Part shown: positions 24,749 to 33,124 of the stretch, in pieces | Position numbering within the stretch: position 1 is the stretch's first letter | Layout: every line of letters begins with the position of its first letter | From: Nevskia soli DSM 19509 | GTDB taxonomy: Bacteria; Pseudomonadota; Gammaproteobacteria; Nevskiales; Nevskiaceae | Direction of reading: 5' to 3' | Length of the DNA: 64,000 nucleotides | Assembly (NCBI RefSeq): GCF_000711955.1 | Contig: NZ_JONR01000008.1 | Span: 124,001 to 188,000, forward strand | Made by a program: the position numbers and the translations under genes | The notes under the pieces: model-generated | What the model saw: the letters and a program-made list of their open reading frames with translations, nothing else | What the model was told of the DNA's origin: nothing | Database searches by the model: none

Positions 24749-25645
24749 TCAGGCGTTCGGTGCGGGATAGATGGTGGGGCGGATGGCGAAGCCGTGCTGG
24801 ATGGCGAGATCCTTCTTGCGCAATTCGGGCTCCAGCAGCTCCCACACCTTGCGGTTGTTGTAGAACGGCGTCATCGGGTACAGGTGGTGGATCAGGTGGA
24901 AGTTCTGCGATTGCAGCGCCGGGCCCAGCAGCCATTCATGTCCCAGGCGCACGCTGGTGGCGCGGGTGAAGTTGTGTTCCTGCTCGGTGTCGTGGGGCAC
25001 ATGCGGCAGCCAGAAGAAGCTGAAGCCCAGGGTCAGGAAGATCATGCGCGAGGGGATGAACCACAGCATCAGCAGGTGCGGGCCGTAGCCGCAGGCGACC
25101 AGCACCGCCATGGTGGAGAAGCTGAAGAAGGCCCACCACAGCGTGGTGATGAGATAGGGGCGCGAGACCTTGTCGCCGTGCCTGAGGGCATGGATGAAGT
25201 AGAAGCCATCGATGAAGATCCAGCGGAACGGCAGGCTCCACCAGGGGCCGTGCAGCACGATGTCCGGGTCCTTGGCGCCGCTGGTGAAGCGGTGGTGCAG
25301 GATGTGTCCCCAGCGGAACAGCTTCAGGTTCACATACGGCGCTCCGAGCAGTACGGTGACCTGGCCGATCCAGTCGTTGACGCGCGTGTTGGTGGAGATG
25401 GCGCGGTGGATCGAATCGTGGATCACGCTGAAGGCGAGATAGCCGATCACGCTGTTGGCCACCATGCCCGCCCACAGCGGTATGCGGCCCATCACGGCGA
25501 GCACGTCGGAGCCGATGTAGACCGTCATCACCAGCAGCCATAGCAGGAAGGTCGGCCAGGACAGCCGCGGCGCGCGCGTCAGCGCCTGGAAGCGCGCCTT
25601 GCGCCCGGGGTCGAGGCTGGCGATGGAAATGGGCTGCTGGCTCAT
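24749..25645 (-). CDS. membrane fatty-acid desaturase/hydroxylase-like di-iron protein (298 aa)
   Basis: Integral membrane protein with the three His clusters of the desaturase/AlkB/carotene-hydroxylase superfamily: HDSIHR (about residue 75), HILHHR (about 112) and HLIHHLY (about 254). Four or more membrane helices lie between them. The superfamily uses a di-iron centre to oxidise acyl chains, alkanes or carotenoids. Substrate choice cannot be read from the motifs; AlkB proper has different spacing. It is followed directly by rubredoxin and preceded by a TetR gene on the same strand, suggesting regulated lipid modification. Confidence 0.88.
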   Translation of the reverse strand: MSQQPISIASLDPGRKARFQALTRAPRLSWPTFLLWLLVMTVYIGSDVLAVMGRIPLWAGMVANSVIGYLAFSVIHDSIHRAISTNTRVNDWIGQVTVLLGAPYVNLKLFRWGHILHHRFTSGAKDPDIVLHGPWWSLPFRWIFIDGFYFIHALRHGDKVSRPYLITTLWWAFFSFSTMAVLVACGYGPHLLMLWFIPSRMIFLTLGFSFFWLPHVPHDTEQEHNFTRATSVRLGHEWLLGPALQSQNFHLIHHLYPMTPFYNNRKVWELLEPELRKKDLAIQHGFAIRPTIYPAPNA

Positions 25646-25710
25646 ACTGGTTCCTCCTCGATGCGCGGGTCTCTATGCCCGCGCGTTGTGTGACGCTGTT
25701 GCGGCGATGT

Positions 25711-26379
25711 TCAGCGGCGCGCGCGTGCGGCCTTGACCGGGCGGATGGCGGCTTTCAATCCTGCGCGCGCACGTTTCACCGCCGGCGCGGCGGCGTCGAG
25801 CATGCGCTCGACCAGCGGCGCCACCAGCTGTTCCATGCTGTAGCCATGGACCAGCTGGTTGGCGACATGCAGCGTCATCAGGCCGTGCAGGGCAATCCAG
25901 AACTGGTGAGCCAGCTGCCGCGGCTCGCCGGCGAGCACACCGGCCTGCACGCCCAGGGCCAGCACCTCCACCACGTGATCGAACAGCCCGCGGCGCGCGG
26001 CGAGCAGCTCGGGGTACTGGTCCGGCGGCGGCTGCTCGGTGGAGAAGATCAGCAGGTAATCGGCGGGGTGCCGCTGCACGTATTCGACATAGGCGGCGGC
26101 GATGGAGCGCACCCGCTCCAGCAGCGGCGCCTGCACCGCCTCGCGCTCGCGCACGAACCGCTCGAAGTGCAGGGTGCAGTCCCGCCGCAGCGCCATCAGC
26201 AGCGCCTCCTTGTGGGGGAAGTAGCGGTAGGGCAGGGTGTGGCTCAGGCCCATGGCATCCGCGAGGCGGCGGAAGGTGAGCGCTTCCAGGCCCTCGCCGC
26301 GGTAGATGGCGAGCGCCGCATCGGCGAGGCGCCGCCGCATGGCGGCTTCTGCGGCGCTGGTGAGCTGGGGTCTGGCCAT
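25711..26379 (-). CDS. TetR-family regulator (222 aa)
   Basis: TetR DNA-binding domain: AALAIYRGEGLEALTFRRLADAMGLSHTLPYRYFPHKEALLMAL, recognition helix SHTLPYRYF. The C-terminal domain contains QFWIALHGLMTLHVANQLVHG, as in TetR_C regulators of lipid or efflux genes. ATG 26379 was chosen because the upstream -35/-10 elements place the transcript start at or next to this ATG; longer frames would run through the promoter. It is 65 bp upstream of the desaturase-rubredoxin pair on the same strand and probably controls it. Confidence 0.87.
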   Translation of the reverse strand: MARPQLTSAAEAAMRRRLADAALAIYRGEGLEALTFRRLADAMGLSHTLPYRYFPHKEALLMALRRDCTLHFERFVREREAVQAPLLERVRSIAAAYVEYVQRHPADYLLIFSTEQPPPDQYPELLAARRGLFDHVVEVLALGVQAGVLAGEPRQLAHQFWIALHGLMTLHVANQLVHGYSMEQLVAPLVERMLDAAAPAVKRARAGLKAAIRPVKAARARR

Positions 26380-26383
26380 GACA

Positions 26384-26414
26384 ATAGTAAACGCCGTTAA
26401 ATTAACGTTGTCAA
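26384..26414 (-). promoter_or_regulatory. TetR promoter with internal operator, leaderless
   Basis: On the minus strand, TTGACA (26414-26409) and a TTTACTAT -10 region (about 26391-26384) are 17-18 bp apart. The inverted repeat CGTTAA-N-TTAACG (26395-26407) fills the spacer. Transcription should start about 6 bp beyond, at or next to the ATG at 26379, giving a leaderless mRNA with autorepression. Confidence 0.65.
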
Positions 26415-26511
26415 ATAAACTGGAAATGGCCTGTGTAAGCTTTCCGTAAGCGTGGGGCCGCATCGTTGGGAAAAGCGCCGCAGTCAGGCGCCGCCGGAAA
26501 GGGGAGGGTCG

Positions 26512-26955
26512 ATGCTCGATCTATGGATGTCCACCGCCATCTCGGCCTTCCTTTCGGCGCTGCTGGCCAATGAAATCCTGATGCGGCGCGCGCGCCTGCA
26601 GCTGACCCCGCTGATGCGCGCCGCCCTCCCCCGGTTCGAGCGGCAATGGGCCGGTGCCAGGCGCCGGCTGGTGATGCCCGTCGCATTGGTGGCTGCGATC
26701 ATGCTGCTGCCGAGCCTGCTGCGGCTCTCGGGCTGGCTGCCCTCGCTGAGCCATTCGCTGGAGACCTTGGCGGTGGGGTCCGGCAGCGTCCTGATCCTGG
26801 TGCTGGTCTTCCGCTCCACGCGCGCGCAGCAGAAAGCCGCCGCCTTTCCCGATGCTTACCTCGCGGTTTCGCGGCGCAGCTTCGCCATCGTGGTGCTGGG
26901 GGTTTCCACCTTGTTCCTGATGGCGGCGGCGAAGTTCCAGTGGCCGCAGCTCTAG
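26512..26955 (+). CDS. membrane protein of unknown function (147 aa)
   Basis: Helices at about residues 5-22 (weak), 55-75, 85-105 and 120-140, with Arg-rich loops (RRARLQLTP, ERQWAGARRRL, FRSTRAQQKAAAF). There is no family I recognise. AAAGGGGAGGG precedes ATG 26512, a strong ribosome-binding site, which supports the start. It is divergent from the TetR gene. Confidence 0.7.
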   Translation: MLDLWMSTAISAFLSALLANEILMRRARLQLTPLMRAALPRFERQWAGARRRLVMPVALVAAIMLLPSLLRLSGWLPSLSHSLETLAVGSGSVLILVLVFRSTRAQQKAAAFPDAYLAVSRRSFAIVVLGVSTLFLMAAAKFQWPQL

Positions 26956-27027
26956 TCCGGATCTTGCTCCCCGTCTTCCGATCGCCCCAGGCCTGCTGAC
27001 CCCCTGGTTTGTTCCGTTCGCTCGCCG

Positions 27028-27070
27028 CATGCGTGCCAACAAAAGCCCTTGGCACGCATGGCACGCATGG
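27028..27070. repeat. hairpin plus short direct repeat
   Basis: CATGCGTGCC (27028-27037) pairs with GGCACGCATG (27051-27060), and GGCACGCATG is repeated immediately as GCACGCATGG (to 27070). The only structure seen in the 355-bp gap 26956-27310; possibly the terminator of the preceding membrane gene, although no T-run follows. Confidence 0.45.
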
Positions 27071-27310
27071 TGAAAATCGGCCCCTGATGTGCGCGGCGCC
27101 TGGGTGACGCTTGCGGCACGTGGGCTCCGATGGCGCGGGACTGTTCCATACCAGTACTTTTGATCGATGGAAGATTGAATGGTGCAGCGGTGATGGAGCG
27201 GAGAAGAATTGCCGTGCACGCCGCCGGCATTCACACTTCGGCTCGGCCGCGCGTCCCAGCATCGGCGCGGAGCCTTTATTCAATTTTTGTCCGGCAAGGG
27301 AATGTCGATC

Positions 27311-28666
27311 ATGGCTGAACCCGCTGCCGCCCGGCACACTCGAGATCAGACGAGAGATGATTTGAGCACAGCAACAGGCGGCATGCCGCGGTCCTCATCC
27401 GCCGCCCCCGGCACCGGGCGCATCATGATGGCGAGCCTGGTCGGTACCACGATCGAGTTCTACGATTTCTATATCTACGGCACGGCGGCGGCGCTGGTGC
27501 TGGGGCAGATGTTCTTTCCGCCCGGGGCTTCCGGTGCCCAGTCGCTGGCGGCGTTCGCCACCTTCGGCATCGCCTTTCTGGCGCGGCCGCTGGGCTCGTT
27601 CCTGTTCGGGCATTTCGGCGATCGCGTCGGGCGCAAGTCGACTCTGGTGGCGTCGATGATGACGATGGGTCTTTCCACGGCGCTGATCGGCGTGCTGCCC
27701 GGGTACGCGAGTGTCGGCGCGCTGGCGCCGGCCCTGCTGTGCCTGCTGCGGCTGGGGCAGGGCATCGGGCTGGGCGGCGAGTGGGGTGGTGCGGCGCTGC
27801 TGTCGACCGAGTATGCGCCGCCCGGACGCCGCGCCTGGTTCGGCATGTTTCCGCAGCTCGGGCCTTCGCTCGGCTTCCTGCTGTCGAACGGCTTGTTCCT
27901 CGTGTTGCTGCTGGTGCTGACCGACCGGCAGTTCGCCAGCTGGGGCTGGCGCATTCCCTTCCTGGCCAGCGCGCTGCTGGTGCTGGTGGGCCTGTATGTG
28001 CGCACGCGGCTGGAAGAGACGCCGGCCTTCGCGCGCCTCGCCGCGCGCGGGGCGCAGGTGCGGGTGCCGCTGGCGGAGGTGCTGCGTCATCACAGCCGGA
28101 ATCTCGTGCTGGGCGCGCTGGCCATCGTCGCCTGCTACGCGATCTTCTATATCTCGACCGTGTTCGCGCTCGATTACGGCGTGCGCATCGGGCACATTCC
28201 GCGCGGCCAGTTCCTGCAACTGATGTGCGCGGCGGCGGTGGCCATGGCGGCAATGTCGCCGGTGTCGGCGGCTCTGGCGGATCGCTTCGGCTGTCGCCGT
28301 GTATTGCTGGCGGGCCTGGTGTTGACGGGCCTGTCGGGCTTTGCCCTGTCGCCCCTGCTGGGAGCGGCGGATGCGCCGCATGCGCTGGTGTTCCTGGTGC
28401 TGGAGCTTGGCTTGATGGGGCTGATCTTCGCGCCGATGGGTTCGCTGCTGCCTTCGCTGTTTCCGGCGGAGGTCCGGTATACGGGAGCGTCGGCGGCTTA
28501 CAACCTCGGCGGCATACTTGGGGCTTCGCTGGCGCCGTTTGCCGCGCAGTTGTTGCTGGCGCGCGGCGGGCTTTCGTGGGTGGGGTTTTATATCACCGCC
28601 GCGGCCTTGGTGAGTTTTGTCGCGGTGTTGCTGTTGCGCGAGCGCTCCGCCGGACAGGAGATATAG
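27311..28666 (+). CDS. MHS-family MFS transporter (451 aa)
   Basis: Twelve-helix metabolite:H+ symporter. Signatures: ASLVGTTIEFYDFYIYGTAAALVLGQMFFP in helix 1, RPLGSFLFGHFGDRVGRKSTLV with the MFS loop motif, LLRLGQGIGLGGEWGGAALL, and loop FRTRLEETP-like VRTRLEETPAF. MHS transporters carry shikimate, alpha-ketoglutarate, citrate or osmolytes; the substrate here is not resolved. AAGGGA lies 9 nt before ATG 27311; ATG 27302 is an alternative. It is followed by a dispersed palindromic repeat. Confidence 0.88.
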   Translation: MAEPAAARHTRDQTRDDLSTATGGMPRSSSAAPGTGRIMMASLVGTTIEFYDFYIYGTAAALVLGQMFFPPGASGAQSLAAFATFGIAFLARPLGSFLFGHFGDRVGRKSTLVASMMTMGLSTALIGVLPGYASVGALAPALLCLLRLGQGIGLGGEWGGAALLSTEYAPPGRRAWFGMFPQLGPSLGFLLSNGLFLVLLLVLTDRQFASWGWRIPFLASALLVLVGLYVRTRLEETPAFARLAARGAQVRVPLAEVLRHHSRNLVLGALAIVACYAIFYISTVFALDYGVRIGHIPRGQFLQLMCAAAVAMAAMSPVSAALADRFGCRRVLLAGLVLTGLSGFALSPLLGAADAPHALVFLVLELGLMGLIFAPMGSLLPSLFPAEVRYTGASAAYNLGGILGASLAPFAAQLLLARGGLSWVGFYITAAALVSFVAVLLLRERSAGQEI

Positions 28667-28727
28667 GCGCAATGCGCTTCGCCCCTCGATACACGTTGCT
28701 ACGCAACGCACTCGGGACAGGCTTATT
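28666..28727. repeat. dispersed palindromic repeat, copy 1
   Basis: 62-bp sequence starting GGCGCAATGCGCTTCGCCCC and ending GGACAGGCTTATT. It matches 55082-55143 with a single difference. It contains the hairpin CGTTGC-N3-GCAACG. It begins at the stop codon of the transporter gene, where a REP-like element would be expected. Confidence 0.85.
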
Positions 28728-29040
28728 CCACCCTGCGCGGGGCGCGGTTGGTTCCGAACATTCTTGCTATCCGGAACGCGACGCCGAAGGCGTGGACAAT
28801 GCTCATCAGTCTGGGACCGAAAGCGCGCGCGGCAAGAGTGGCGAGACCGGTGAGGATGGCGGGTTCGCTCATCAGCAGGCGCATGGTCTGGCTGCGCGGG
28901 AAGCCGCCGGCTTGCATGGGGGCGAGCCTGGCGGAGGCGGGCAGGTCGGGGGAGAGCAGGTATTCCATGCGTTGCCGCTGCTCGGCCAGGCGGCGTTGCA
29001 GGGCGGCTCTTGCGTCCACGGCTTCGGCGGGCTGGTTCAT
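28723..29040 (-). CDS. hypothetical protein, YqjK-like position (105 aa)
   Basis: N-terminal half is a charged helix (RRLAEQRQRMEYLL), the C-terminal half is hydrophobic (AILTGLATLAARAFG) and ends in a basic tail. Its last codons overlap the repeat element. The ATG overlaps the stop of the YqjE-like gene (ATGA), so it is the third gene of a yqjD-yqjE-yqjK-type operon. Sequence alone does not prove a YqjK relationship; position suggests it. Confidence 0.65.
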   Translation of the reverse strand: MNQPAEAVDARAALQRRLAEQRQRMEYLLSPDLPASARLAPMQAGGFPRSQTMRLLMSEPAILTGLATLAARAFGPRLMSIVHAFGVAFRIARMFGTNRAPRRVE

Positions 29041-29453
29041 AGGTGGCGTTTGAGCAGGTCGATGGTTTTCTGGATTTGTTCGCGGGACGCTTCGAACTGG
29101 CGATCCCCTTCATCGGACAGGCGCTGCAGGCGCTTCCAGGCAAACCAGGTGGCGGCGGCGAAGAGCAGCAGCATCGCCGCCGCCACGTAGAGCCGATACG
29201 GCGTATCCCATGCGGCGGCGATGGCGAGTGCGCTGGCGTGCAGCAGGGTCAACCCGACCAGGATCGCGCCGAGCAGGTTGATCAGCACGAGTTGCCTGAG
29301 CCGTGCTTTCTCTTCCTGCCAGTCGAGACGCACCAGTTCGGCGGCCAGCAGGCTGTGGTCCAGCAGCAGGCCGCCCGTCGCGCGGGCGATGCGCATGGCA
29401 TCGAGCAACTCGATGGCCAGTGCGCCGGGCGACCTTTCGGGCGAGCCAGTCAC
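29037..29453 (-). CDS. yqjE: phage-holin-family/YqjE-like membrane protein (138 aa)
   Basis: Two central membrane helices (QLVLINLLGAILVGLTLLHA and LYVAAAMLLLFAAATWFAWK) with an N-terminal cytoplasmic helix and a C-terminal charged coiled helix. This is the layout of the YqjE/Actino-holin group that is co-encoded with ribosome-anchoring YqjD proteins. It is in an operon with the DUF883 gene upstream (12-bp gap) and a small gene downstream (4-bp overlap). Confidence 0.75.
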   Translation of the reverse strand: MTGSPERSPGALAIELLDAMRIARATGGLLLDHSLLAAELVRLDWQEEKARLRQLVLINLLGAILVGLTLLHASALAIAAAWDTPYRLYVAAAMLLLFAAATWFAWKRLQRLSDEGDRQFEASREQIQKTIDLLKRHL

Positions 29454-29465
29454 GGCTGGCGCCGT

Positions 29466-29837
29466 TTACTGCGGGCGGCGTGCGACCGCTACGCCGAGCA
29501 GGAAGCCGACCGCGGCACCCACGCCGACGGCTTTCCAGGGCTCTTCGGACACATACTGATGGGTGGCGGCCACGGCCTTGCGGGCGCGGGCCGTGACGTT
29601 TTCGGTGGTTTCGCCGAAGGCTTCCTTGGCGGAGTCGATGCGCTGCTTGATCTTGTCCTTGGCCTTGCTCAACTCTTCGCCGGAAAGCGAGGCGCTGGAT
29701 TTGATGAGGTCTTCGATGTCGGTGACGAAGTTGTTGAATTCCTGCGTCAGTGCGGACGAGGACTCGCCGACGGATTGCGCCGCCTTGCTGACTTCACGGC
29801 TGTGCCTTGAGGCACCATTTCCGGTATGTGCTTCCAT
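29466..29837 (-). CDS. yqjD: DUF883/YqjD-ElaB-like protein (123 aa)
   Basis: Long amphipathic helix (residues 15-95), then a single C-terminal membrane anchor with Gly motifs, WKAVGVGAAVGFLLGVAVARR. That is the DUF883 signature. E. coli YqjD and ElaB sit in the inner membrane and bind ribosomes in stationary phase. It is the first gene of a three-gene operon. Confidence 0.85.
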   Translation of the reverse strand: MEAHTGNGASRHSREVSKAAQSVGESSSALTQEFNNFVTDIEDLIKSSASLSGEELSKAKDKIKQRIDSAKEAFGETTENVTARARKAVAATHQYVSEEPWKAVGVGAAVGFLLGVAVARRPQ

Positions 29838-29997
29838 GCTTGATCTCCTCGATGCTTGCGGGTGGGTGCAGCTGCAAGCGTCGGCCCATACGTTCGCAAT
29901 CCATGCGCGTATTCGGCGACGCCTATAGTTCAGGCATCACCCGGTTCGCATAGTTCAAGAAATCCGGCGCAGCGGAAAAGCCGCGAGCCGCTCGGAT

Positions 29998-32640
29998 TCA
30001 GCTGGCGTGGGCGCTGTCGGCCGTGGTGGCCGGATCGGCGGCCGGCGCCGCTTGCGGAGCCGGCGCGGCTTCGCTGGTGTGCGGCGGCGGGCTGGCCGGC
30101 GCACTGACCGGCACCGGCGCCGGCGTTGCCGCTGGCGCCGGTGCGGAGGCCGGAGCGGCCTCGGGATGCGCGGCGTCCTGTTTGCTCACGGCGTGATCGT
30201 CGGGCGCGGGCGGCAGGATCTTGGTTTCGAGCGCGGCGATGTTGATGGTGTTGGGGTTGTCGCGCAGCTTGAGATAGAGATGGCCGTCGGCCGGGCGCGG
30301 CACCGGCAGGCTGTAGCCGGTGAAGCCGTCGGGGACTTCCACCGGGTGCTGGAACTGCGGATCGGAGGAAACCGAGTCGAGCAGGAACAGGTCGGCGCCG
30401 GCGAGCTTGCAGCCCAGCTCGGGTGAGGCGGGGCACTTCAGTTCCTTCAGCGCCGGCAGGCGCACCAGGTTGGCCAGGGGTTGCCAGTCGCCGGGGACGC
30501 CGTTGGCCACCACGCGGAATTGCAGCGGGCCGAAGGCGGAGGGGCCGAAGGCCTTGACCGGATCGAGCGTGGCCACCGCCACCTTGGCGTCGGCCAGGCG
30601 GATGCCGCCGTTGGCGAGGCCGAGGGTGGCGGAGAAGGACTCGTCGGCGGTGGCGACTTCGATGCTCTGGTCGCGGCCGAAGCTGGCCGGGATCTGCGTG
30701 CGCACCGAGAAGGTGAGGCGCGCGTCCTGCGGCAGCTCGTCCTGGTTGGCGAGCTGGATGTTGCTGTCGCCGCTGGAGCGCGAGGGCTGGATGTTCTTGG
30801 TGATGAGGGCAACGCGCGGGCGCGGCGCATCGATCGAGGCGTCGAGGCGAAAGCTGCGGCCGTCCTTGACGCGCACCTTGGCGGTGATGCTGGAGTCGGG
30901 CTTGAGCGCGGCGGCGGCCTGCGGGTCCTGCGCCTGCATCACCAGCTCGTCGTTGCCCTTCTTGCTGGTGAGATTGCCGGGGACGAAGGCGACGTTGCCG
31001 ATGTTGAGGCCGGTGACTTCGTCGAGGCGGCTGCCCTTGAGGATGCCCTGCGTATCGCCGGCGTGGATGGCGAAGCCGTCGAGGTGGCCGGCGTCGGCGA
31101 AGCCCTGGATCGGGATCGGCAGCGGCGTGGCGAGACCGTACTGCGTGACCATCAGGGTCATGGCGCCGGGCTGGGCGTCCTGCAGCGGCAGCTTCACTTC
31201 GACTTCATTGGGGCTGATGCGCTTCCAGTCGGCTTTCAATTCCTTGCCGGCCGGATCCTTGAGCATGATGCCATCGACGCAGCTGACGCTGTCGGCGCGC
31301 AGGTGTACGGTGTCCTGGCGGCCGACGATCAGCGCCTGCTGGTCGCCATCGGCCAAGGCCCAGGACGTTGCGTGGGCGTTGCGCAACTGGAAGCCGGGGC
31401 CCTGGTAGGGCTCGAAACCCCAGTAGCCTTGCAGCGAGGCGTGCACACTCTCGCCCAGGCTGGCGCCGCGCAGGCCGGAGGTGTCGACGACGTAGCCGCC
31501 CTGTAATGCGTCGGCCTTGGCCGGCAGGGCGATGGTCTTGCCGTCGGTGCCGCTGAGGGTGAGGGTGATGTCGTGGGCGTAGCCGGTGGAGAACACCAGT
31601 GGCGCGCCTTCGACCGGCAGCACCATGGAGGTGCGGCTGGAGCAATAGACCTCCTTGGGATCGACCGCGTGCAGCGGCGGCAACTGCGGCTGCTCGACGG
31701 CCGGCAACGCGACCACCAGCACCGACTTCGGATCGTTGAAGGAAGGCGGGGCGTTCAGCGTCAGGGCCAGCTTGTCGCCGCGCTGCGCCGCCAGGGCGGG
31801 GATGTACTGGTACTGCGCGGTTCGGAAGGAGTCGAGGATGCGCGCGATGTCGACGACCGAGGCGATGTAGGGGCTGTAGTAGCCGTAGCCGAGTTGCGGC
31901 GTGGTGCTGGCTTCCATCAGCAGATCGGTGCCGGGGCCGGAAGTGAGCGCCTCGACGATGGAAGTGCTGTGGCCGTCATTCAGGATCAGCGATTCCTGGC
32001 CCTGCATCAGGCAGGGCGCCTGCAACTCGGGGACGCGGTCGAGACATTTCTCGTCGACCTTGATCGCCAGGCTGCGCGCCAGCACCGGGGCGAGATCCTT
32101 CAGTTCGGAGGGGGTGTTCTGGTCGACCACGCGGATGGTGCTGAGGTAGCGCTCCAGGCGCGAGCGGTCGAGCGCGGCCTGGTTGAGGTCCTGGGTGGCG
32201 CGGACGAAGGCGCCGGGGCGGCCGCGCACGGCGCTGACCAGGGTGCGGAAATCGCCGCTGGTTTCGGGGGCGAGGAACAGCAGCACCTGCTGCGCGTCGG
32301 CCGGCACGGTGACGCTGAGGCCCTCGCTGCCGCACTTGGCCTTCCAGGTCTTGCAGGGATAGAACCAGCTTTCCGGCGGCGGGTTGGTGGCGCCGCTGAG
32401 GAAGGCGGCAACCAGCAGGTAGTGGGCGGACTGGGTCGGCGGCAGATCCGCCTTGATCCACAGCTTGTCGCCGGCGGCGAGGTTGGGCACCTGGGAGGCC
32501 GGCAGATCCTTGCCGCCACGGCTGACCTTGACCTCGAGCGTGGGGCCGCTGAGGTCGAACGGCGCCGGGGTACCGACGGCCCGGGCCGTTCCTGTCAGGA
32601 GGATCAATGCCAGCAGCAGGAAACGGTGGCGCAGGACCAT
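29998..32640 (-). CDS. large secreted protein of unknown function (880 aa)
   Basis: Signal peptide at residues 1-21 (ALILLTGTARA), then about 800 residues with no recognised domain. There are several Cys in pairs (WFYPCKTWKAKCG, CLDRVPELQAPC) and alternating beta-rich segments resembling Ig-like modules (ITAKVRVKDGRSF, DARLTFSVRTQIP). The last 75 residues are Ala/Pro-rich low complexity, as in a spacer or wall-linked tail. It is monocistronic, and the 160-bp gap to the YqjD gene holds nothing notable. Periplasmic or surface location is supported by the signal; the role is unknown. Confidence 0.8.
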   Translation of the reverse strand: MVLRHRFLLLALILLTGTARAVGTPAPFDLSGPTLEVKVSRGGKDLPASQVPNLAAGDKLWIKADLPPTQSAHYLLVAAFLSGATNPPPESWFYPCKTWKAKCGSEGLSVTVPADAQQVLLFLAPETSGDFRTLVSAVRGRPGAFVRATQDLNQAALDRSRLERYLSTIRVVDQNTPSELKDLAPVLARSLAIKVDEKCLDRVPELQAPCLMQGQESLILNDGHSTSIVEALTSGPGTDLLMEASTTPQLGYGYYSPYIASVVDIARILDSFRTAQYQYIPALAAQRGDKLALTLNAPPSFNDPKSVLVVALPAVEQPQLPPLHAVDPKEVYCSSRTSMVLPVEGAPLVFSTGYAHDITLTLSGTDGKTIALPAKADALQGGYVVDTSGLRGASLGESVHASLQGYWGFEPYQGPGFQLRNAHATSWALADGDQQALIVGRQDTVHLRADSVSCVDGIMLKDPAGKELKADWKRISPNEVEVKLPLQDAQPGAMTLMVTQYGLATPLPIPIQGFADAGHLDGFAIHAGDTQGILKGSRLDEVTGLNIGNVAFVPGNLTSKKGNDELVMQAQDPQAAAALKPDSSITAKVRVKDGRSFRLDASIDAPRPRVALITKNIQPSRSSGDSNIQLANQDELPQDARLTFSVRTQIPASFGRDQSIEVATADESFSATLGLANGGIRLADAKVAVATLDPVKAFGPSAFGPLQFRVVANGVPGDWQPLANLVRLPALKELKCPASPELGCKLAGADLFLLDSVSSDPQFQHPVEVPDGFTGYSLPVPRPADGHLYLKLRDNPNTINIAALETKILPPAPDDHAVSKQDAAHPEAAPASAPAPAATPAPVPVSAPASPPPHTSEAAPAPQAAPAADPATTADSAHAS

Positions 32641-32941
32641 GGGTGACTTCAGGGCTTCAAATGAACGGGGCGACCCGGGTTAGATCGGCGCCAGGCGGCG
32701 AAGTTCGCGGCAGCCGGGAGAGAAACCGGATCGGGCGCGGAAAATACCATAACAGGGTTGCACCGTGGTGGATGCGCGGGTGCTTTATGCAATTGAATCA
32801 ATTAATTGCCAGTGCATGCGCGCATTACACCGGGCTTACGGGCAAAAGTGAGGCGCGGGACGATGACGGGAGTCGGGCTGGAATCCCGATAGAGGGGGTA
32901 CGTGAAGTCCTCCGCATCGCGCAGCCGGTATCCGGCTGCCC
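32641..32941. other. intergenic, AT-rich dyad only
   Basis: About 300 bp upstream of the secreted protein gene. An AT-rich imperfect dyad GCAATT-N9-AATTGC at 32789-32809 is the only structure seen; it could be part of a promoter. No larger gene is supported. Confidence 0.4.
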
Positions 32942-32952
32942 AGGAGTCTGGA

Positions 32953-33066
32953 ATGCAACATGGCTGGAGTTCGCTGGTGGACAGGCTGGCGGCGGACGGC
33001 AGCGGCATGCTGCTGGCGCTCGGTGGCGCGATGATGCTGATGGGGGCGGTGTTGATGTATTCGTAA
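32953..33066 (+). CDS. possible 37-aa membrane microprotein
   Basis: The frame ATG 32953 to TAA 33066 is preceded by AGGAG at 6-nt spacing. It encodes a short amphipathic start followed by one hydrophobic helix (GMLLALGGAMMLMGAVLMYS). This form fits single-pass small membrane proteins. It is convergent with the hybrid kinase gene. Evidence is the ribosome-binding site and hydrophobic pattern only. Confidence 0.45.
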   Translation: MQHGWSSLVDRLAADGSGMLLALGGAMMLMGAVLMYS

Positions 33067-33124
33067 TGCTTTGTACTGGCGTCACGGCATCTGGCCCGGA
33101 TCAATGTCCGGGGCGACGGTTCGC

